A program made the position numbers and the translations under genes. Below, piece by piece: positions 1 to 10,600 of a stretch of 61,559 nucleotides of DNA. The notes under the pieces are model-generated. The model worked only from the letters and a program-made list of their open reading frames with translations, searched no databases and was not told the DNA's origin. Positions within the stretch are counted from its first letter, which is position 1. Every line of letters begins with the position of its first letter. This DNA is from Candidatus Gastranaerophilales bacterium (GTDB lineage: Bacteria; Cyanobacteriota; Vampirovibrionia; Gastranaerophilales; Gastranaerophilaceae): assembly GCA_944325155.1 (NCBI GenBank), contig CALUYY010000011.1:1-61559 (forward strand), read 5' to 3'.

Positions 1-1082
1 GGCATAACCATTTCGCCGTCAAATTTAATTGAACCGGTAACATCAGTTGTTCTGATGTAGAATTGAGGTCTGTAACCGGGGAAGAAAGGAGTGTGGCGTC
101 CGCCTTCATCTTTTGTTAAAACGTAAACGTTAGCGGTGAATTTTGTATGAGGGTGGATTGAACCGGGTTTTGCAAGAACCTGACCGCGTTGGATATCGGT
201 TTTATCAATACCGCGGAGCAATGTACCGATGTTGTCGCCTGCTTGACCCTGATCAAGAAGTTTTCTGAACATTTCAACACCCGTTACGGTTGTTTTCTTT
301 GTTTCGCCGAAACCAACGATTTCAACTTCATCGCCGACTTTAACAACGCCGCGTTCAACTCTGCCTGTTGCAACGGTACCACGACCCGTGATAGAAAATA
401 CGTCTTCAACGGGCATAAGGAAAGGTTTATCTAAATCACGAACGGGAGTAGGAATGTATGAATCGATAGCATCCATTAATTCCCAAATTTTATCAACCCA
501 TTTGTCTTGTCCTCTTTGGATTGAAGGGTTTGCTTGAACGGCTTCCAAAGCTTTAAGAGCCGAACCTCTGATGAAAGGAATGTTGTCGCCGTCGAATTCA
601 TAAGAAGATAACATTTCTCTTACTTCCATTTCAACGAGGTCTAACAATTCTTCATCGTCAACCATATCGCATTTGTTCATAAATACAACTAATTTAGGAA
701 CACCAACCTGACGAGCAAGAAGGATGTGTTCTCTTGTTTGAGGCATTGCACCGTCCGTAGCGGCAACAACGAGGATTGCGCCGTCCATCTGAGCAGCACC
801 CGTAATCATGTTTTTAACGTAGTCGGCGTGGCCCGGGCAGTCAACGTGTGCATAGTGTCTTGTAGCTGTTTCGTATTCAACGTGTGCTGTTGAAATCGTA
901 ATACCACGTGCTTTTTCTTCGGGAGCAGCGTCGATTTCATCGAATTTTTTAGCTTCGGCCTGACCTGCTGCAGCCATTGTACCGGTAATAGCAGCCGTCA
1001 AAGTCGTTTTACCGTGGTCAACGTGGCCAATGGTACCGACGTTAACGTGCGGCTTGGTTCTTTCAAATTTTTCTCTTGCCAT
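1..1082 (-). CDS. tuf: Translation elongation factor Tu, C-terminal end cut by window
   Basis: EF-Tu, the GTPase that delivers aminoacyl-tRNA to the ribosome. About 360 residues are visible of the usual ~395-400; the C-terminal part of domain 3 lies beyond base 1. The N terminus reads [20 protein letters not shown], followed by the P-loop GHVDHGKT at residues 19-26; the NKCD guanine-specificity motif is also readable on the minus strand. The ATG at 1080-1082 has an AAGGAG Shine-Dalgarno eight bases upstream. It lies 53 bases downstream of tRNA-Tyr and is probably co-transcribed with the three tRNAs, as in tRNA-tufB operons of other bacteria. Identification is certain. Confidence 0.98.
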   Translation of the reverse strand, partial: MAREKFERTKPHVNVGTIGHVDHGKTTLTAAITGTMAAAGQAEAKKFDEIDAAPEEKARGITISTAHVEYETATRHYAHVDCPGHADYVKNMITGAAQMDGAILVVAATDGAMPQTREHILLARQVGVPKLVVFMNKCDMVDDEELLDLVEMEVREMLSSYEFDGDNIPFIRGSALKALEAVQANPSIQRGQDKWVDKIWELMDAIDSYIPTPVRDLDKPFLMPVEDVFSITGRGTVATGRVERGVVKVGDEVEIVGFGETKKTTVTGVEMFRKLLDQGQAGDNIGTLLRGIDKTDIQRGQVLAKPGSIHPHTKFTANVYVLTKDEGGRHTPFFPGYRPQFYIRTTDVTGSIKFDGEMVM

Positions 1083-1135
1083 AAGATTTTCTCCTTTGTT
1101 TTTATTTTAGGGTTTGATTGTTTTTAAAATAAGTT

Positions 1136-1218
1136 TGGGCAGGGGTGGATTCGAACCACCGTAGACTCACGTCAACAGATTTACAGTCTGCCCCCTTTAG
1201 CCACTCGGGCACCTACCC
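1136..1218 (-). tRNA. tRNA-Tyr (GTA)
   Basis: An 83-nt class II tRNA with a long variable arm. The acceptor stem GGGTAGG/CCTGCCC pairs fully with one G-U; the anticodon loop reads CTGTAAA, so the anticodon is GTA. The 3' CCA is not encoded. It is the last tRNA before tuf. Confidence 0.95.
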
Positions 1219-1261
1219 TTATATTGTATTGATTAAAGTTCTGAATTAATTTTGCTAAGTT

Positions 1262-1333
1262 TGCCCATGACGAGACTTGAACTCGTGACCTCTCCCTTAC
1301 CAAGGGAGTGCGCTACCACTGCGCCACATGGGC
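1262..1333 (-). tRNA. tRNA-Thr (GGT)
   Basis: A 72-nt cloverleaf with acceptor stem GCCCATG/CATGGGC, anticodon stem CTCCC/GGGAG and loop TTGGTAA, giving anticodon GGT. CCA is not encoded. It is the middle tRNA of the tRNA-tuf operon. Confidence 0.95.
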
Positions 1334-1430
1334 ATAAACCCTTAATTGCCCTTATGTTGTGTCTAATTCTTGCCACGCCAAAAGGCATGCTCTAATCTCT
1401 TCTTTCAATGTTCATCTGCAATCTCTAAAA

Positions 1431-1502
1431 AGCCGATGATGGGACTCGAACCCGCAACCTACGGTTTACAAAACCGTTGCTCTACCATTGAGCTACATCG
1501 GC
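1431..1502 (-). tRNA. tRNA-Thr (TGT)
   Basis: A 72-nt cloverleaf with acceptor stem GCCGATG/CATCGGC, anticodon stem ACGGT/ACCGT and loop TTTGTAA, giving anticodon TGT. It is the first gene of the tRNA-Thr, tRNA-Thr, tRNA-Tyr, tuf operon. The 97 bases before the next tRNA contain no further tRNA; E. coli has a Gly tRNA in the comparable operon. Confidence 0.95.
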
Positions 1503-1522
1503 ATTTTATTGACATTACTAAC

Positions 1523-1551
1523 ATGTTATGAAAGACAAGAAAAACTGTCAA
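1523..1551 (-). promoter_or_regulatory. Sigma-70 promoter of the tRNA-tuf operon
   Basis: On the minus strand a consensus -35 TTGACA (1546-1551) is followed after exactly 17 bases by TAACAT (1523-1528). The predicted start lies about 15 bases before the first tRNA. Confidence 0.75.
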
Positions 1552-1596
1552 GAGTTTCTTATCTTTTTGCCGAATAATATACATCAAATTATATAT

Positions 1597-1624
1597 TTTA
1601 CAATAGTTCTGTCTGTTGTATAAT
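1597..1624 (+). promoter_or_regulatory. Possible promoter of the HerA-like gene
   Basis: A consensus -10 TATAAT at 1619-1624 is preceded at 16 bases by TTTACA (1597-1602). It faces away from the tRNA operon and lies 48 bases before the ATG at 1672. The -35 match is imperfect. Confidence 0.4.
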
Positions 1625-1671
1625 TTGATAAGTTGAGAGTGCACTTATTTTAAAAACAAATTTGGTGGCAA

Positions 1672-4332
1672 ATGCGCATTATCCAAACAGTAAATGATAC
1701 CATAAGACTTTTATATAACCCGAAAACAGAGGTTTTCACCATAAGCGATTTTTTGCTTGTAAGAGATTGTGATGAAAATTTTCTTGCGCAGGTGGTGGAA
1801 GTTTATGACGATAAATTTGATCAGGAAGCAAACGTTGCAAAAATCAAGTTGATTTACCGTATTGTTAACGGAAACGAAATTGTACCTTACGATAACTATA
1901 CACCTTCAAGAGAATGCGAAGTCGCAAAAATCCGTCAGAAGGAAATTGAAAAATGTATTAATCTGAACAAAAAAACAATCACAATCGGAACTTCCGCCAA
2001 AACCAAAGAAAAAATGGAATTAAATACGGATTTCTTTGACAATGATTGTGTTATTTTTGCGGATAAATTCGAACAATCCAACCAAATAACGGAAAACCTT
2101 GCCCCGAGGCTCTCAACTTATAAAAACGTTTTAATTTTGGATTTTTCCGGAAGCTGCATTTTGGATAATGCAAAATCTTTTGTTGCGGGTGAAAATTTCA
2201 GGCTGCCTTTATCATCCGACACGATCGATTATATCCAGCAAAAAACTCTCATACGTGCAAAGCTTGAAACACAGGTTGTTTTGGGCGATGTTTTTGAGGA
2301 AGTTAAAAAATTTCTTCTTTTATCGGAAGAAAATTACGTTCCTTTCAACCGCTTTATAAAAGTAATTCAGACCCAATGCAGACAAACTCCTTCGGTTGAG
2401 CTTCTCGTTCTTATAAGCTGGCTTAAAAAATATGCGCAAGCCGGGCTTTTTGCAAAAACCAAAAGAGAATTTGAAGGGTTTTTTAAATCCCTTGAAAAAG
2501 AAAAAATTACCGTTCTTGATATGTCAAATATCAAAACCGACTGGCAGAAAGAATTTGTCGAATATATCGTAAATAAAATCGATAAAAACATTTTCCTTTT
2601 TGTAAGACTTAACGATAACAATATAAATAACGATATTATAAACACTCTCTACTTAAAGAAGAAAAATATATCCTTTATTCCGAGTTTTGCGTACGGATAT
2701 AAAAAAGCTTCTTATATAATGGAATTTGCGCAAAATTATATTTTAATGCCGACATTAAACCCAAAAAGAGATTTTAACCATGCAAATTTCCAAATCCAGT
2801 CCTTAAATAAAGAGTCTTATATGCTTTTTGGCGAAGACACAAAAGATTTTATCTTTACTCTTGAAAACGAATCGCCGGTGAGAAAAATAAAGACAAATCA
2901 AGATGACGAAAAAGATAAAACCTTTATATCTTTGAATCTTCAGCTTGAAGATATGACCCCGCTTGAATTAAGACCGAATAACTTTGAAATTAAGCACTCT
3001 GAACCGAGGAAAAAACGCTTAAGAGAAGAAATTAATCTTTCCGATGTTTTGGGCAGAGAAGAAAAAGAAGAAGAATTTTATGAAGAAAATAACGACGAAA
3101 CAATTTCATACGATAAAGTTTTAAACCCCGAAATTGAAACTTATGAAGAAAATCCAAAAGAAGAAGAAACCTTTGAAGAAGTGCAAAATGGTGAACAAAA
3201 CGAACAAATCGAATCTTCAATAAATCAGCCTGAAGACAGCCAGGATTTTATTATGGAAGATGAGCTTGATTATTTTGAGCCGAATGAAGAAACCGAAGAA
3301 ATTGAACAAAATGATTCTGCGGAACAAATTGAGCCTGAAGTTTCAATAAATTCAAAGGATAATACGCCGGAAACCGAACAAACGGATAAAAACGAAAAAA
3401 CCCTTGAACAGGAAGCCGATGAATTTTTGGATGATAAAAAGGAGACAATTGAGCCCGAAATTGTTAAAGAAACGGACGATGAAACAAAAGAAATCATGCC
3501 TGATGTTACTCTTGAAGCTGAAATTGTTGAAGATAAAGAAAGCCCTTTAAATAATAATGAAATTCAATCAGACAAAATGCCCGAAATTAAAAATCTTGAA
3601 ACAGGCGATGAGCCTAAAATTAAAGAAGATAACGCAATAAATGTTGTCGGGGGCGAATTAATCGAATTTGCAAAAACGCAGGAAAATATTTATCCCGTTG
3701 AGATTGAGGAAGAAAAAGAAATCGAAAAACAGGAAGATATTATCAATGATAATATTTTAGATGCAATTGATGAAGCAAACGGAATTGATACCGAAAAAGA
3801 AAAAATTGAAGAAACAAAAGACAGCGTTTCAACGATAATAGATGAAGTCGTTCAGGAAAAAATTGAAGACAAATTAAAAAGCGATGAAACGGTAAATAAA
3901 CTGGATGAATTAAATTCCGAAAGCTTAAATCAGGCTAAATTAATCGAAGAAAAAGAACAAGAAGAAAATGATGAAATTGAAGCCAAATTTGAAGCAATTA
4001 TGAATGAAACAAAAGAAGAAGCATCTTCAAAAGCCCCTATTCAGATAGACGGCAAGGTTTCGATAGATTTGGAAAAAATCAAAAAAGAAATTAAATCGCC
4101 CAAAGAAAAAACGCTCCCCGTTTTTGACGATGAAAAAGAAGCGGCGGAAAATGTTTCCCTTGACGGGTTTGTTGAAGATCAACAAGTTTCCCATGAAAAA
4201 TACGGCACGGGAACAATTTTAAAAGTTATTAAATATTCAAACAGATGTTTATTACAAATTGAATTCCCTGAAATCGGAAAAAGATTATTAGATCCTAAAA
4301 TTGCAAAACTTAAAATTGCCAATGAAGCCTAA
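1672..4332 (+). CDS. HerA/DUF87-like protein without P-loop, fused to a UvrD-type Tudor domain
   Basis: An 886-residue protein of unknown role. Residues 1-100 look like the HAS-barrel that precedes HerA/VirB4-type ATPase domains. Residues 100-400 follow the layout of that ATPase: IGT and NTDFF before the P-loop position, NVLILDFSG at 152-160, and a Walker-B-like TVLDMSN near 280. The nucleotide loop itself is replaced by FADKFEQSNQ at 129-138, so ATP binding is probably lost. Residues ~430-830 are a very acidic Glu/Asp-rich linker. The last ~48 residues (HEKYGTGTILKV... FPEIGKRLL) resemble the C-terminal Tudor fold of PcrA/UvrD, which in those helicases contacts RNA polymerase. A GGTGG Shine-Dalgarno supports the start. 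The domain reading is by eye; no match search was possible. Confidence 0.6.
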   Translation: MRIIQTVNDTIRLLYNPKTEVFTISDFLLVRDCDENFLAQVVEVYDDKFDQEANVAKIKLIYRIVNGNEIVPYDNYTPSRECEVAKIRQKEIEKCINLNKKTITIGTSAKTKEKMELNTDFFDNDCVIFADKFEQSNQITENLAPRLSTYKNVLILDFSGSCILDNAKSFVAGENFRLPLSSDTIDYIQQKTLIRAKLETQVVLGDVFEEVKKFLLLSEENYVPFNRFIKVIQTQCRQTPSVELLVLISWLKKYAQAGLFAKTKREFEGFFKSLEKEKITVLDMSNIKTDWQKEFVEYIVNKIDKNIFLFVRLNDNNINNDIINTLYLKKKNISFIPSFAYGYKKASYIMEFAQNYILMPTLNPKRDFNHANFQIQSLNKESYMLFGEDTKDFIFTLENESPVRKIKTNQDDEKDKTFISLNLQLEDMTPLELRPNNFEIKHSEPRKKRLREEINLSDVLGREEKEEEFYEENNDETISYDKVLNPEIETYEENPKEEETFEEVQNGEQNEQIESSINQPEDSQDFIMEDELDYFEPNEETEEIEQNDSAEQIEPEVSINSKDNTPETEQTDKNEKTLEQEADEFLDDKKETIEPEIVKETDDETKEIMPDVTLEAEIVEDKESPLNNNEIQSDKMPEIKNLETGDEPKIKEDNAINVVGGELIEFAKTQENIYPVEIEEEKEIEKQEDIINDNILDAIDEANGIDTEKEKIEETKDSVSTIIDEVVQEKIEDKLKSDETVNKLDELNSESLNQAKLIEEKEQEENDEIEAKFEAIMNETKEEASSKAPIQIDGKVSIDLEKIKKEIKSPKEKTLPVFDDEKEAAENVSLDGFVEDQQVSHEKYGTGTILKVIKYSNRCLLQIEFPEIGKRLLDPKIAKLKIANEA

Positions 4333-4418
4333 AAAAATATAATTTCTTTTTCGTTACGGCGCCTTAAGCTGACTTAATAATAAAATTTAGATTATTTATT
4401 GTCAAATTAAAACCCGAA

Positions 4419-4443
4419 TTTAATCTAAAAAGTTTAGATTAAA
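4419..4443. terminator. Hairpin between convergent genes
   Basis: A perfect 11-bp inverted repeat (TTTAATCTAAA / TTTAGATTAAA, 3-nt loop) between the stop of the HerA-like gene and the end of the YhcH-type gene, overlapping the latter's stop codon. The T-runs are poor, so the terminator role is inferred from position. Confidence 0.45.
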
Positions 4444-4880
4444 ATTTTAACAACGGCTTTTTTAACCGTTTCTTCTTCGTTGTTAAAATTAATGCAGGGC
4501 GAGTGAATATCATCGGGGTAGAATATCGCAAATTTGTTTCTATCAAGATAAATTTTATTTAACGGTTTAAAATCCGGTGTTTTATAAAATTCAATATCTT
4601 TTTTATCATCATATTTTTCGGTTATTTCCAAGCCGCTTTTATCCGTTATATAAATTCTTTCTTTTCCTTTGATTAAAAACTGAATATCAATATATTTTTT
4701 GTGCCCTTCAAGTTTAACTGTTTCTTTTTTTCTTGTTTTATATTCATCTATATTAATATATGCATATTCTGTTATTTCGTATCTTCCCGTTTTAATTTCA
4801 GGGTCGATGTTTAAAATAAAATCTTTAACTTTATCATCGATATCATATAAATCTATATTTTTAAAATCATCAAATATCAT
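4434..4880 (-). CDS. YhcH/YjgK/YiaL family (DUF386) protein
   Basis: A 148-residue cupin-like protein of the YhcH/YiaL/EbgC family, whose members are often linked to sugar or sialic acid catabolism. Family-typical stretches are the GRYEI-type strand, EGHKKYIDIQFLIKGKE, the FYKTPDF region and FAIFYPDDIHSPC, which carries the metal-binding His. An ATG further upstream exists, but the ATG at 4880 follows an AGAGGA site and matches the family N terminus. It starts 13 bases after the bioB stop and is probably co-transcribed with it. No sugar gene is next to it, so its substrate is unknown. Confidence 0.8.
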   Translation of the reverse strand: MIFDDFKNIDLYDIDDKVKDFILNIDPEIKTGRYEITEYAYINIDEYKTRKKETVKLEGHKKYIDIQFLIKGKERIYITDKSGLEITEKYDDKKDIEFYKTPDFKPLNKIYLDRNKFAIFYPDDIHSPCINFNNEEETVKKAVVKILI

Positions 4881-4893
4881 CTTGTCCTCTGTT

Positions 4894-5820
4894 CTAGATT
4901 TTATGAAGCCCCAGCTCATCCAGCAATTTTTTATCATGTTCTTTGGTGGAACCCAGAGTTGTCAGGTAATTTCCCACAATAAGCGCATTAATTCCCGCAT
5001 ACAGCCCCAATTTTTGATATTCATCGGAAAATCTTGTCGTTCTTCCGCCTGCATATCTTAAATAAACATCGGGCAATATAATTCTGAATATACAGATTGT
5101 TTTTAGAATTTCTTCTTCATCAATTTTATCTTCATAATTTTCCAAAGGTGTTCCTTTAATCGGGTTTAAAAAGTTTATCGGAGTCGATTTCGGGCTTAAT
5201 TCTTTTAAGGTTAATGCCATATTTATTCTGTCAATTCTATCTTCGCCCATTCCTATAATAACGCCCGTACAATTTGACATTCCGCATTTTTCGGCAAGTT
5301 TTACAGTATTAATTCTGTCTTTAAAATTATGCGTTGTGCAGATTTTTGAATAATAATTTTCGCTTGTATTAATGTTGTGGTTATATCTGTCGCAACCCGC
5401 TTCTTTAATTTTTCTCATCTCTTCTTCGTTTAATAACCCTAAAGAAGCGCAGCATTTTAACCCTTCTATATTTGATACCGCCCTTATCATATCCAATACA
5501 ATTTCAAAATCCCTGTCTTTTAATTTTCTTCCCGATGTTACGATTGCAAACCTTGTTGCACCTCTTTCTTTGGCGGATAATGCCGCCGTTTTGACTTCTT
5601 CAACGGAGAGCATGGGGTGAATTTCAATGTTTGCATGGTTATGAATGCTCTGTGCGCAATATTTGCAATTTTCCGTGCAGGCTCCGGTTTTTGCGCTTAT
5701 AATTGAACAAAATTCAACATTTCCGTTAAAATTTTCTTCGGTAATTTTATGTGCAATTTCAACAAGCTCTTTTGTGTCTTTTTCATATAATTTTAAATAT
5801 TCCATAACCTTATCGGACAT
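4894..5820 (-). CDS. bioB: Biotin synthase
   Basis: A radical-SAM enzyme that inserts sulfur into dethiobiotin to make biotin. From the ATG at 5820 it has 308 residues. The [4Fe-4S] motif CTENCKYC has cysteines at 48, 52 and 55; later family landmarks are YNHNINTSE, a CGMSNCTG cysteine and YLRYAGGRTTR with the Arg that ligates the [2Fe-2S] cluster. An AAAGGA site lies seven bases before 5820, better than for the upstream ATG at 5856. bioD is 23 kb away on the same strand; no bioA or bioF is in the window. No BirA-type operator was recognised. Confidence 0.96.
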   Translation of the reverse strand: MSDKVMEYLKLYEKDTKELVEIAHKITEENFNGNVEFCSIISAKTGACTENCKYCAQSIHNHANIEIHPMLSVEEVKTAALSAKERGATRFAIVTSGRKLKDRDFEIVLDMIRAVSNIEGLKCCASLGLLNEEEMRKIKEAGCDRYNHNINTSENYYSKICTTHNFKDRINTVKLAEKCGMSNCTGVIIGMGEDRIDRINMALTLKELSPKSTPINFLNPIKGTPLENYEDKIDEEEILKTICIFRIILPDVYLRYAGGRTTRFSDEYQKLGLYAGINALIVGNYLTTLGSTKEHDKKLLDELGLHKI

Positions 5821-5862
5821 TATTATTTCCTTTATCTTTTTGTTAAAGTTTAGCATAAAAAC

Positions 5863-7512
5863 TTAGATTTTTCGGAAAATAATAAATTTTTCTTTTTCGC
5901 CCGTATATTTTTTAACGGGGATATAATTTTCAAAGACATAATTGCATAATTCAAAGGCATAGCCGTTGCAGATTTCGCCGTATCCGTAATCATTCATTTC
6001 GGTATTTAAAAAGACGATATAATCGGGAGAATTTTTAATATAATATTCTTTTATTGTCTTATCGCCGAATCCTTCCGTATATAAAGGAATTAAAGAATTA
6101 TAAAAGCCCGATGTTTCGGTTTGCTTTTTACTTAAATAATTAACGTTTAAACCTTCGGGAAATATCATTACATAAGGATTTTCAATTTCAATATTGTCGA
6201 TAAAATTAATAAGTTCAATCGTTAAATTTGCCGACTCTTTTCTTGTTTTGATTGTGCCTTTATCGGTTATAATTTCCGTATTTTGAAGCTTAATTCCTTC
6301 TATATTGATTGTAAGATAATTTAAGCTCATCATAATTAAAACAATTGAAAAAGCTTTATTTATGTTGTCGTTAAAGTTATTTTTTAAGAAAATGAAAAAC
6401 GATACAAAAACGGCTCCCGCATAATAAAGCCCGTAATTCACATGGGATAATCCCCAAAAAGATTTAATCCCGATTAAAAATGCGCTTAAAATAAAAATGT
6501 TTTCTTTTAAACTGTTTTTATTAAACCTTAAAATCAGACTTAAAAATACAAGAAAAGTTAAAAATAAGTATGACGTTTCAAATGTATTGAAATATATAAA
6601 CAAGCATCCGAAAACAATTACGGCGAACCCCGAAATTTTTATAAAAACATTTTTCTTATTTTTTAAAATGAGCCCCGAATAAATAATTAACACAAAAACC
6701 GAATCACAAATAATATCTTTTAACCAGTTGCCCCAAAGTTTCGGGTTATAATAAACGCCTTGCTTTGAATAAAAAACATCAAGCGCTTTTGTATTTGCAA
6801 AAGATTTAATTAAATAAAAAGAATTTATGATATCGTCCGCTCTAAGCCCCTGAAAGAAAAGAAAAATAAAAGGAATTAATACGGAAATTGAAACGGCGGC
6901 CAGTGTTTTTAAAATGAGCTTAATGTTTTTTGTTTTAAAAAGAGCAATTAAAAAGGGAATTAAATATAAAATAAAATCATATTTGCAAACAAGACAAAGC
7001 CCGCAAAATAACCCCGATATATATAAAAATTTGTTGTCGTTTTTTTCAAGAAAATTAACCAAAAAATAAATCGAAACAAGAAAAAATAAAAGCCCGTAAG
7101 TAACTGCGTATGAATAAGGAAGCGTGAAATTAAAAATTCTGACCGATAAACACCCCGTTATAATAACAAAAAGAGTAATCGTAAAAGAAGTTAAATCCGA
7201 TAAAAACTTTTTTGAAACTAAATAGGTAAATATAACGATAAGAAGCGCGCTTGCTGAGCCTAAAAAATATAAAACATTTAATTTTGCACCGAATAATTTA
7301 TAAAATAAACCGTTAATTAAATATGATAAAGGCCCGTATATACAAAAAATGTCTTTATATAAAACCTTTCCTTTTGAAATTTCCAGGGGATAATACATTT
7401 CTCTTCCGACATCAATATAAATATTTGCATAATGCCCGACGGAAATAAAAAGACAAATAACACTTAAAAAGATTAATAATAAAAGGTTTTTATTTCTTTT
7501 TACAAACTCCAT
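5863..7512 (-). CDS. Polytopic GT-C-type glycosyltransferase-like membrane protein
   Basis: A 549-residue protein with roughly a dozen hydrophobic segments and a short soluble C-terminal part. The first extracytoplasmic loop (DVGREMYYPLEISKGKVLYKD, then YGPL) has the position and acidic character of the catalytic loop in GT-C transferases, which use polyprenyl-phosphate sugars. The family call is by layout and this loop only; donor and acceptor are unknown. The gene ends 42 bases before bioB on the same strand and may lead that operon. No clear Shine-Dalgarno precedes the ATG at 7512. Confidence 0.5.
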   Translation of the reverse strand: MEFVKRNKNLLLLIFLSVICLFISVGHYANIYIDVGREMYYPLEISKGKVLYKDIFCIYGPLSYLINGLFYKLFGAKLNVLYFLGSASALLIVIFTYLVSKKFLSDLTSFTITLFVIITGCLSVRIFNFTLPYSYAVTYGLLFFLVSIYFLVNFLEKNDNKFLYISGLFCGLCLVCKYDFILYLIPFLIALFKTKNIKLILKTLAAVSISVLIPFIFLFFQGLRADDIINSFYLIKSFANTKALDVFYSKQGVYYNPKLWGNWLKDIICDSVFVLIIYSGLILKNKKNVFIKISGFAVIVFGCLFIYFNTFETSYLFLTFLVFLSLILRFNKNSLKENIFILSAFLIGIKSFWGLSHVNYGLYYAGAVFVSFFIFLKNNFNDNINKAFSIVLIMMSLNYLTINIEGIKLQNTEIITDKGTIKTRKESANLTIELINFIDNIEIENPYVMIFPEGLNVNYLSKKQTETSGFYNSLIPLYTEGFGDKTIKEYYIKNSPDYIVFLNTEMNDYGYGEICNGYAFELCNYVFENYIPVKKYTGEKEKFIIFRKI

Positions 7513-7656
7513 TTTAAAAATCTAGCAGATAGAAAATTAAAACGCAAATTAAAATTGTAAATATTTGTAAAAATTATTTTCATGAAACCTAAATAAACCC
7601 ATGCATTTTGCCGATGTAATAAACAAAGTAAGGAAGGAAAACGGAAAGGAACCAAA

Positions 7657-10600
7657 ATGGGTTTTGGTATTGATGATTTAAAAAATGCAGGTGTCGTAGC
7701 AAATGCTCCCGTGCAGAGTGCTCCCCAAACGCAAACTCAAAAACCCGCTTCAACGGGCGGATCAACAGGTACTCAATCGACGGGCGACGATGAATATGTA
7801 GATTCAACAGGGCTTCAGGACGATACAAGCGGACCCAGTCAGGCAGAAATAGAGGCACAACAAAATAAAGAGCAATATGAAGCTGCAGCGCAAAAACTTC
7901 AAGCGGCTGCTTCCGCATTCGGCGTTAAAAATTCCACAAGCGGCGAATATGACGATATTGAATCTCAAATTTCAGCATTAAGCGAACTTGGAAACTTACC
8001 GGGTGTTACCCCCGATACAACGGCTGATGAAGCAAAAGGCGTTCTTGAAGAAGCGGATGCCACAATTGCCATGGAAAAAGACCAGTATAATAATTTCTGC
8101 CAGCAATTATCCGCATTATCAGACAGCAGTCTTGCGCAAGACCCTGAATCTTTTGCAGAGCTTTTAGATAATTTCAATTCTTCAAAACAGGAAATAAAAG
8201 ATTCGGAAGGAAATGTTAACAGCGATTTGGCCGATAATGTGGGAAATTATGTCTATTTAACGGAAGCAGAATATACCCAGATTCAAGAAGCCGTTGGCGC
8301 CACCATGGAACAGACAATGGCAAATTCGGTTAATCAGGTATATGAAAGCAACGATTATAAAATTTTAACGGGCGAAGTTCCCGCAACGGAAGAAGAAAAA
8401 CAACAAGCAAGAGCAAATTTTGAACAGCAAAAAGCAAACCTTTCATCGGCAGGCACAATGTTTAGCGAACTCGGTCTTACATTGCCAGAAAATTGTCAGA
8501 TAACGGAAGTTGTTGACTGGGGCTCCCAAGCCAAAGAAGGCGATGCAGTTGCAAACGATTGTATGGATAGAATTATCCAGAACTATTTATCTAAAAACAA
8601 TTTGGAAGGATACCTGACTCCTTCCGAAGCATACGATATGATTATGCAATTAAACCCCGACATTTATTCGGATATTAATTCGGGACAAACAATATATGCG
8701 GGACAGCAGTTTTTAATGCCGGATGCAAGCGCAATAAGAGGCATGGATGGCGTTAAAGAACAAATTTTAACGGAAGCGATTAATGCCGATGAAACTCTAA
8801 ACGGTCAAATATCGGAATTAGGCGATAATGCCGATGTTAACTATAACGCAAAGAATAATCAGATAACGGTTGTAGATAAAGAAACCGGTGCTCTGACCAC
8901 GTATGACGTTAAATTTAATTCTGATACCGGCGCTTACGAAGTTGATAAGGATTCCGAAGCAACAACTTACGATAAAGAAACGGTTGATTCTTCAATGCAA
9001 AACGCATTAAGTAAAATGGGCATAACGGATGCAACGGCAGTTGACGGCACATATTCAACGGGTTCGACTTCCGGAAACGGAAATGTTGAGAGCGTATATG
9101 AAACCGAAGAAGGCGACAAAATTAAAGTTTCATATGACCCCGAAACGGGCAAAACCGTAATGAATTATATTACAAGCGATGAAAAAGACGAAGACGGCAA
9201 TTATACAGACCTTGCAGGGGATGTTACTTTTGATGAAAACGAGAACACGTTAACTTTCATTCAGGAAGAAGACGGCAACAGCTATCAATTTGTAAATTAC
9301 CTTGATGATGAAGGCAATGTTACAAAAAGTGATAAATATAATACAAACGGTACAATCGCCTCGACAACAACCTATAATTCGGATGGCGAAGAAGAAACGT
9401 CAGAATATACATATTCTTCAAACGGTTCGCTGGCTTCAATTAAAGTCGGAGACAAAGAATATTCAGTTGAAGATCTTCAAAGCGAAAATGAAGATTTAAC
9501 AAACTATCAGGCACAAGATGTTTTAAAACAAATTGCAAACGGCACATCCAAAGAAACGGCGCTTGAAAACGTTCAAAGCGGCAAATATTCAACGGATACG
9601 GAAGATAAAGGTGATGCTGCAGACAAAGATACTGATAGCGATACAACGGGCACCGTAAATGCCGAAGCTTCAAAAGAATCGATTGTGGCAAACTTGGATG
9701 AAAATGCACCCGATGATATTGAATTTGAACAGCAAGAAGATGGTACGTATACGGCAGAATACACGACAAATTTAAGCGATCATCATGGAGCTTTAATAAC
9801 AAAAAGTGTTGTAACATATGATCCTGAAAGCGGTATAACAACAATTAAAAATTATAATGTATCGGATACCGAAGGTAATGAAATTGAAGAAGGACAAGAA
9901 CCTTCAAGTGTCAAAGAATATAATGAAAATACAAATACGGAAACATTTACCAGCACGCTTACCAGACAAGAAACAGGTAAAGAACCCGAAACAATAAACC
10001 AGAAACATACAATTGTTTATTCGGATGATTCCATGAGCAAAGAAGCTGCAACAAGAGTATACGTGGAAGAAATAGACGAACAAGGAAATGAAAAATTATC
10101 TTCCGTTACGACAAAACAAGACGGCGAAATAACCGGATACTATGCTGTTGAATATGAAGGCGATGCAATTAGTGAGTTTACCGTAAAAGACGCAAACGGA
10201 ACACAGCAAACATTCTCGGTTGCCGACCTTGAAGGTCTGAAAGATGCAAACGGCAACCAGATAACATCATCTCAAATTAAAGATATTATGACAGATATTC
10301 AAAACGGCGAATCCCCCAAAACCGCATTCAAAAATAACGGCGGTGATGAGCTGTTAAATTACATCGCTGAAAATAATATTCAATTGGGAACAAAAGGCAC
10401 AAGAAACGGTACCGAAGATATGACCTATGCCGTAGATGAAGCTGCAGCGTTATGTCTGCCGCAATTTGCCGATTCTCTTGAATTAAGCGGAAATGTTGAA
10501 GAAAAAGACGGCGTATATGTTATGACATATGAAGGTTCAATTCCCGTTAGTGCAGAAGAAAATGAAAACGTAACTTATCAGGTTGAATATAATCCCGAAA

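Noticed and set aside
1459-1644. 61-residue minus-strand frame
   Set aside because: Overlaps tRNA-Thr and its promoter; the C-terminal residues are a translated tRNA.
3032-3497. Several Phe/Leu/Ser-rich minus-strand frames
   Set aside because: Antisense of the Glu-rich linker of the HerA-like gene; no start signals.
5821-5862. BirA-type operator before bioB
   Set aside because: No TTGTTAACC-like or AACCAT palindrome is present; the gap is 42 bases.
9440-9844. 134-residue open frame on the minus strand
   Set aside because: It is the antisense shadow of the acidic repeat protein; rich in Leu/His/Gln as expected from reversed GAA/GAT codons, with no ribosome site.
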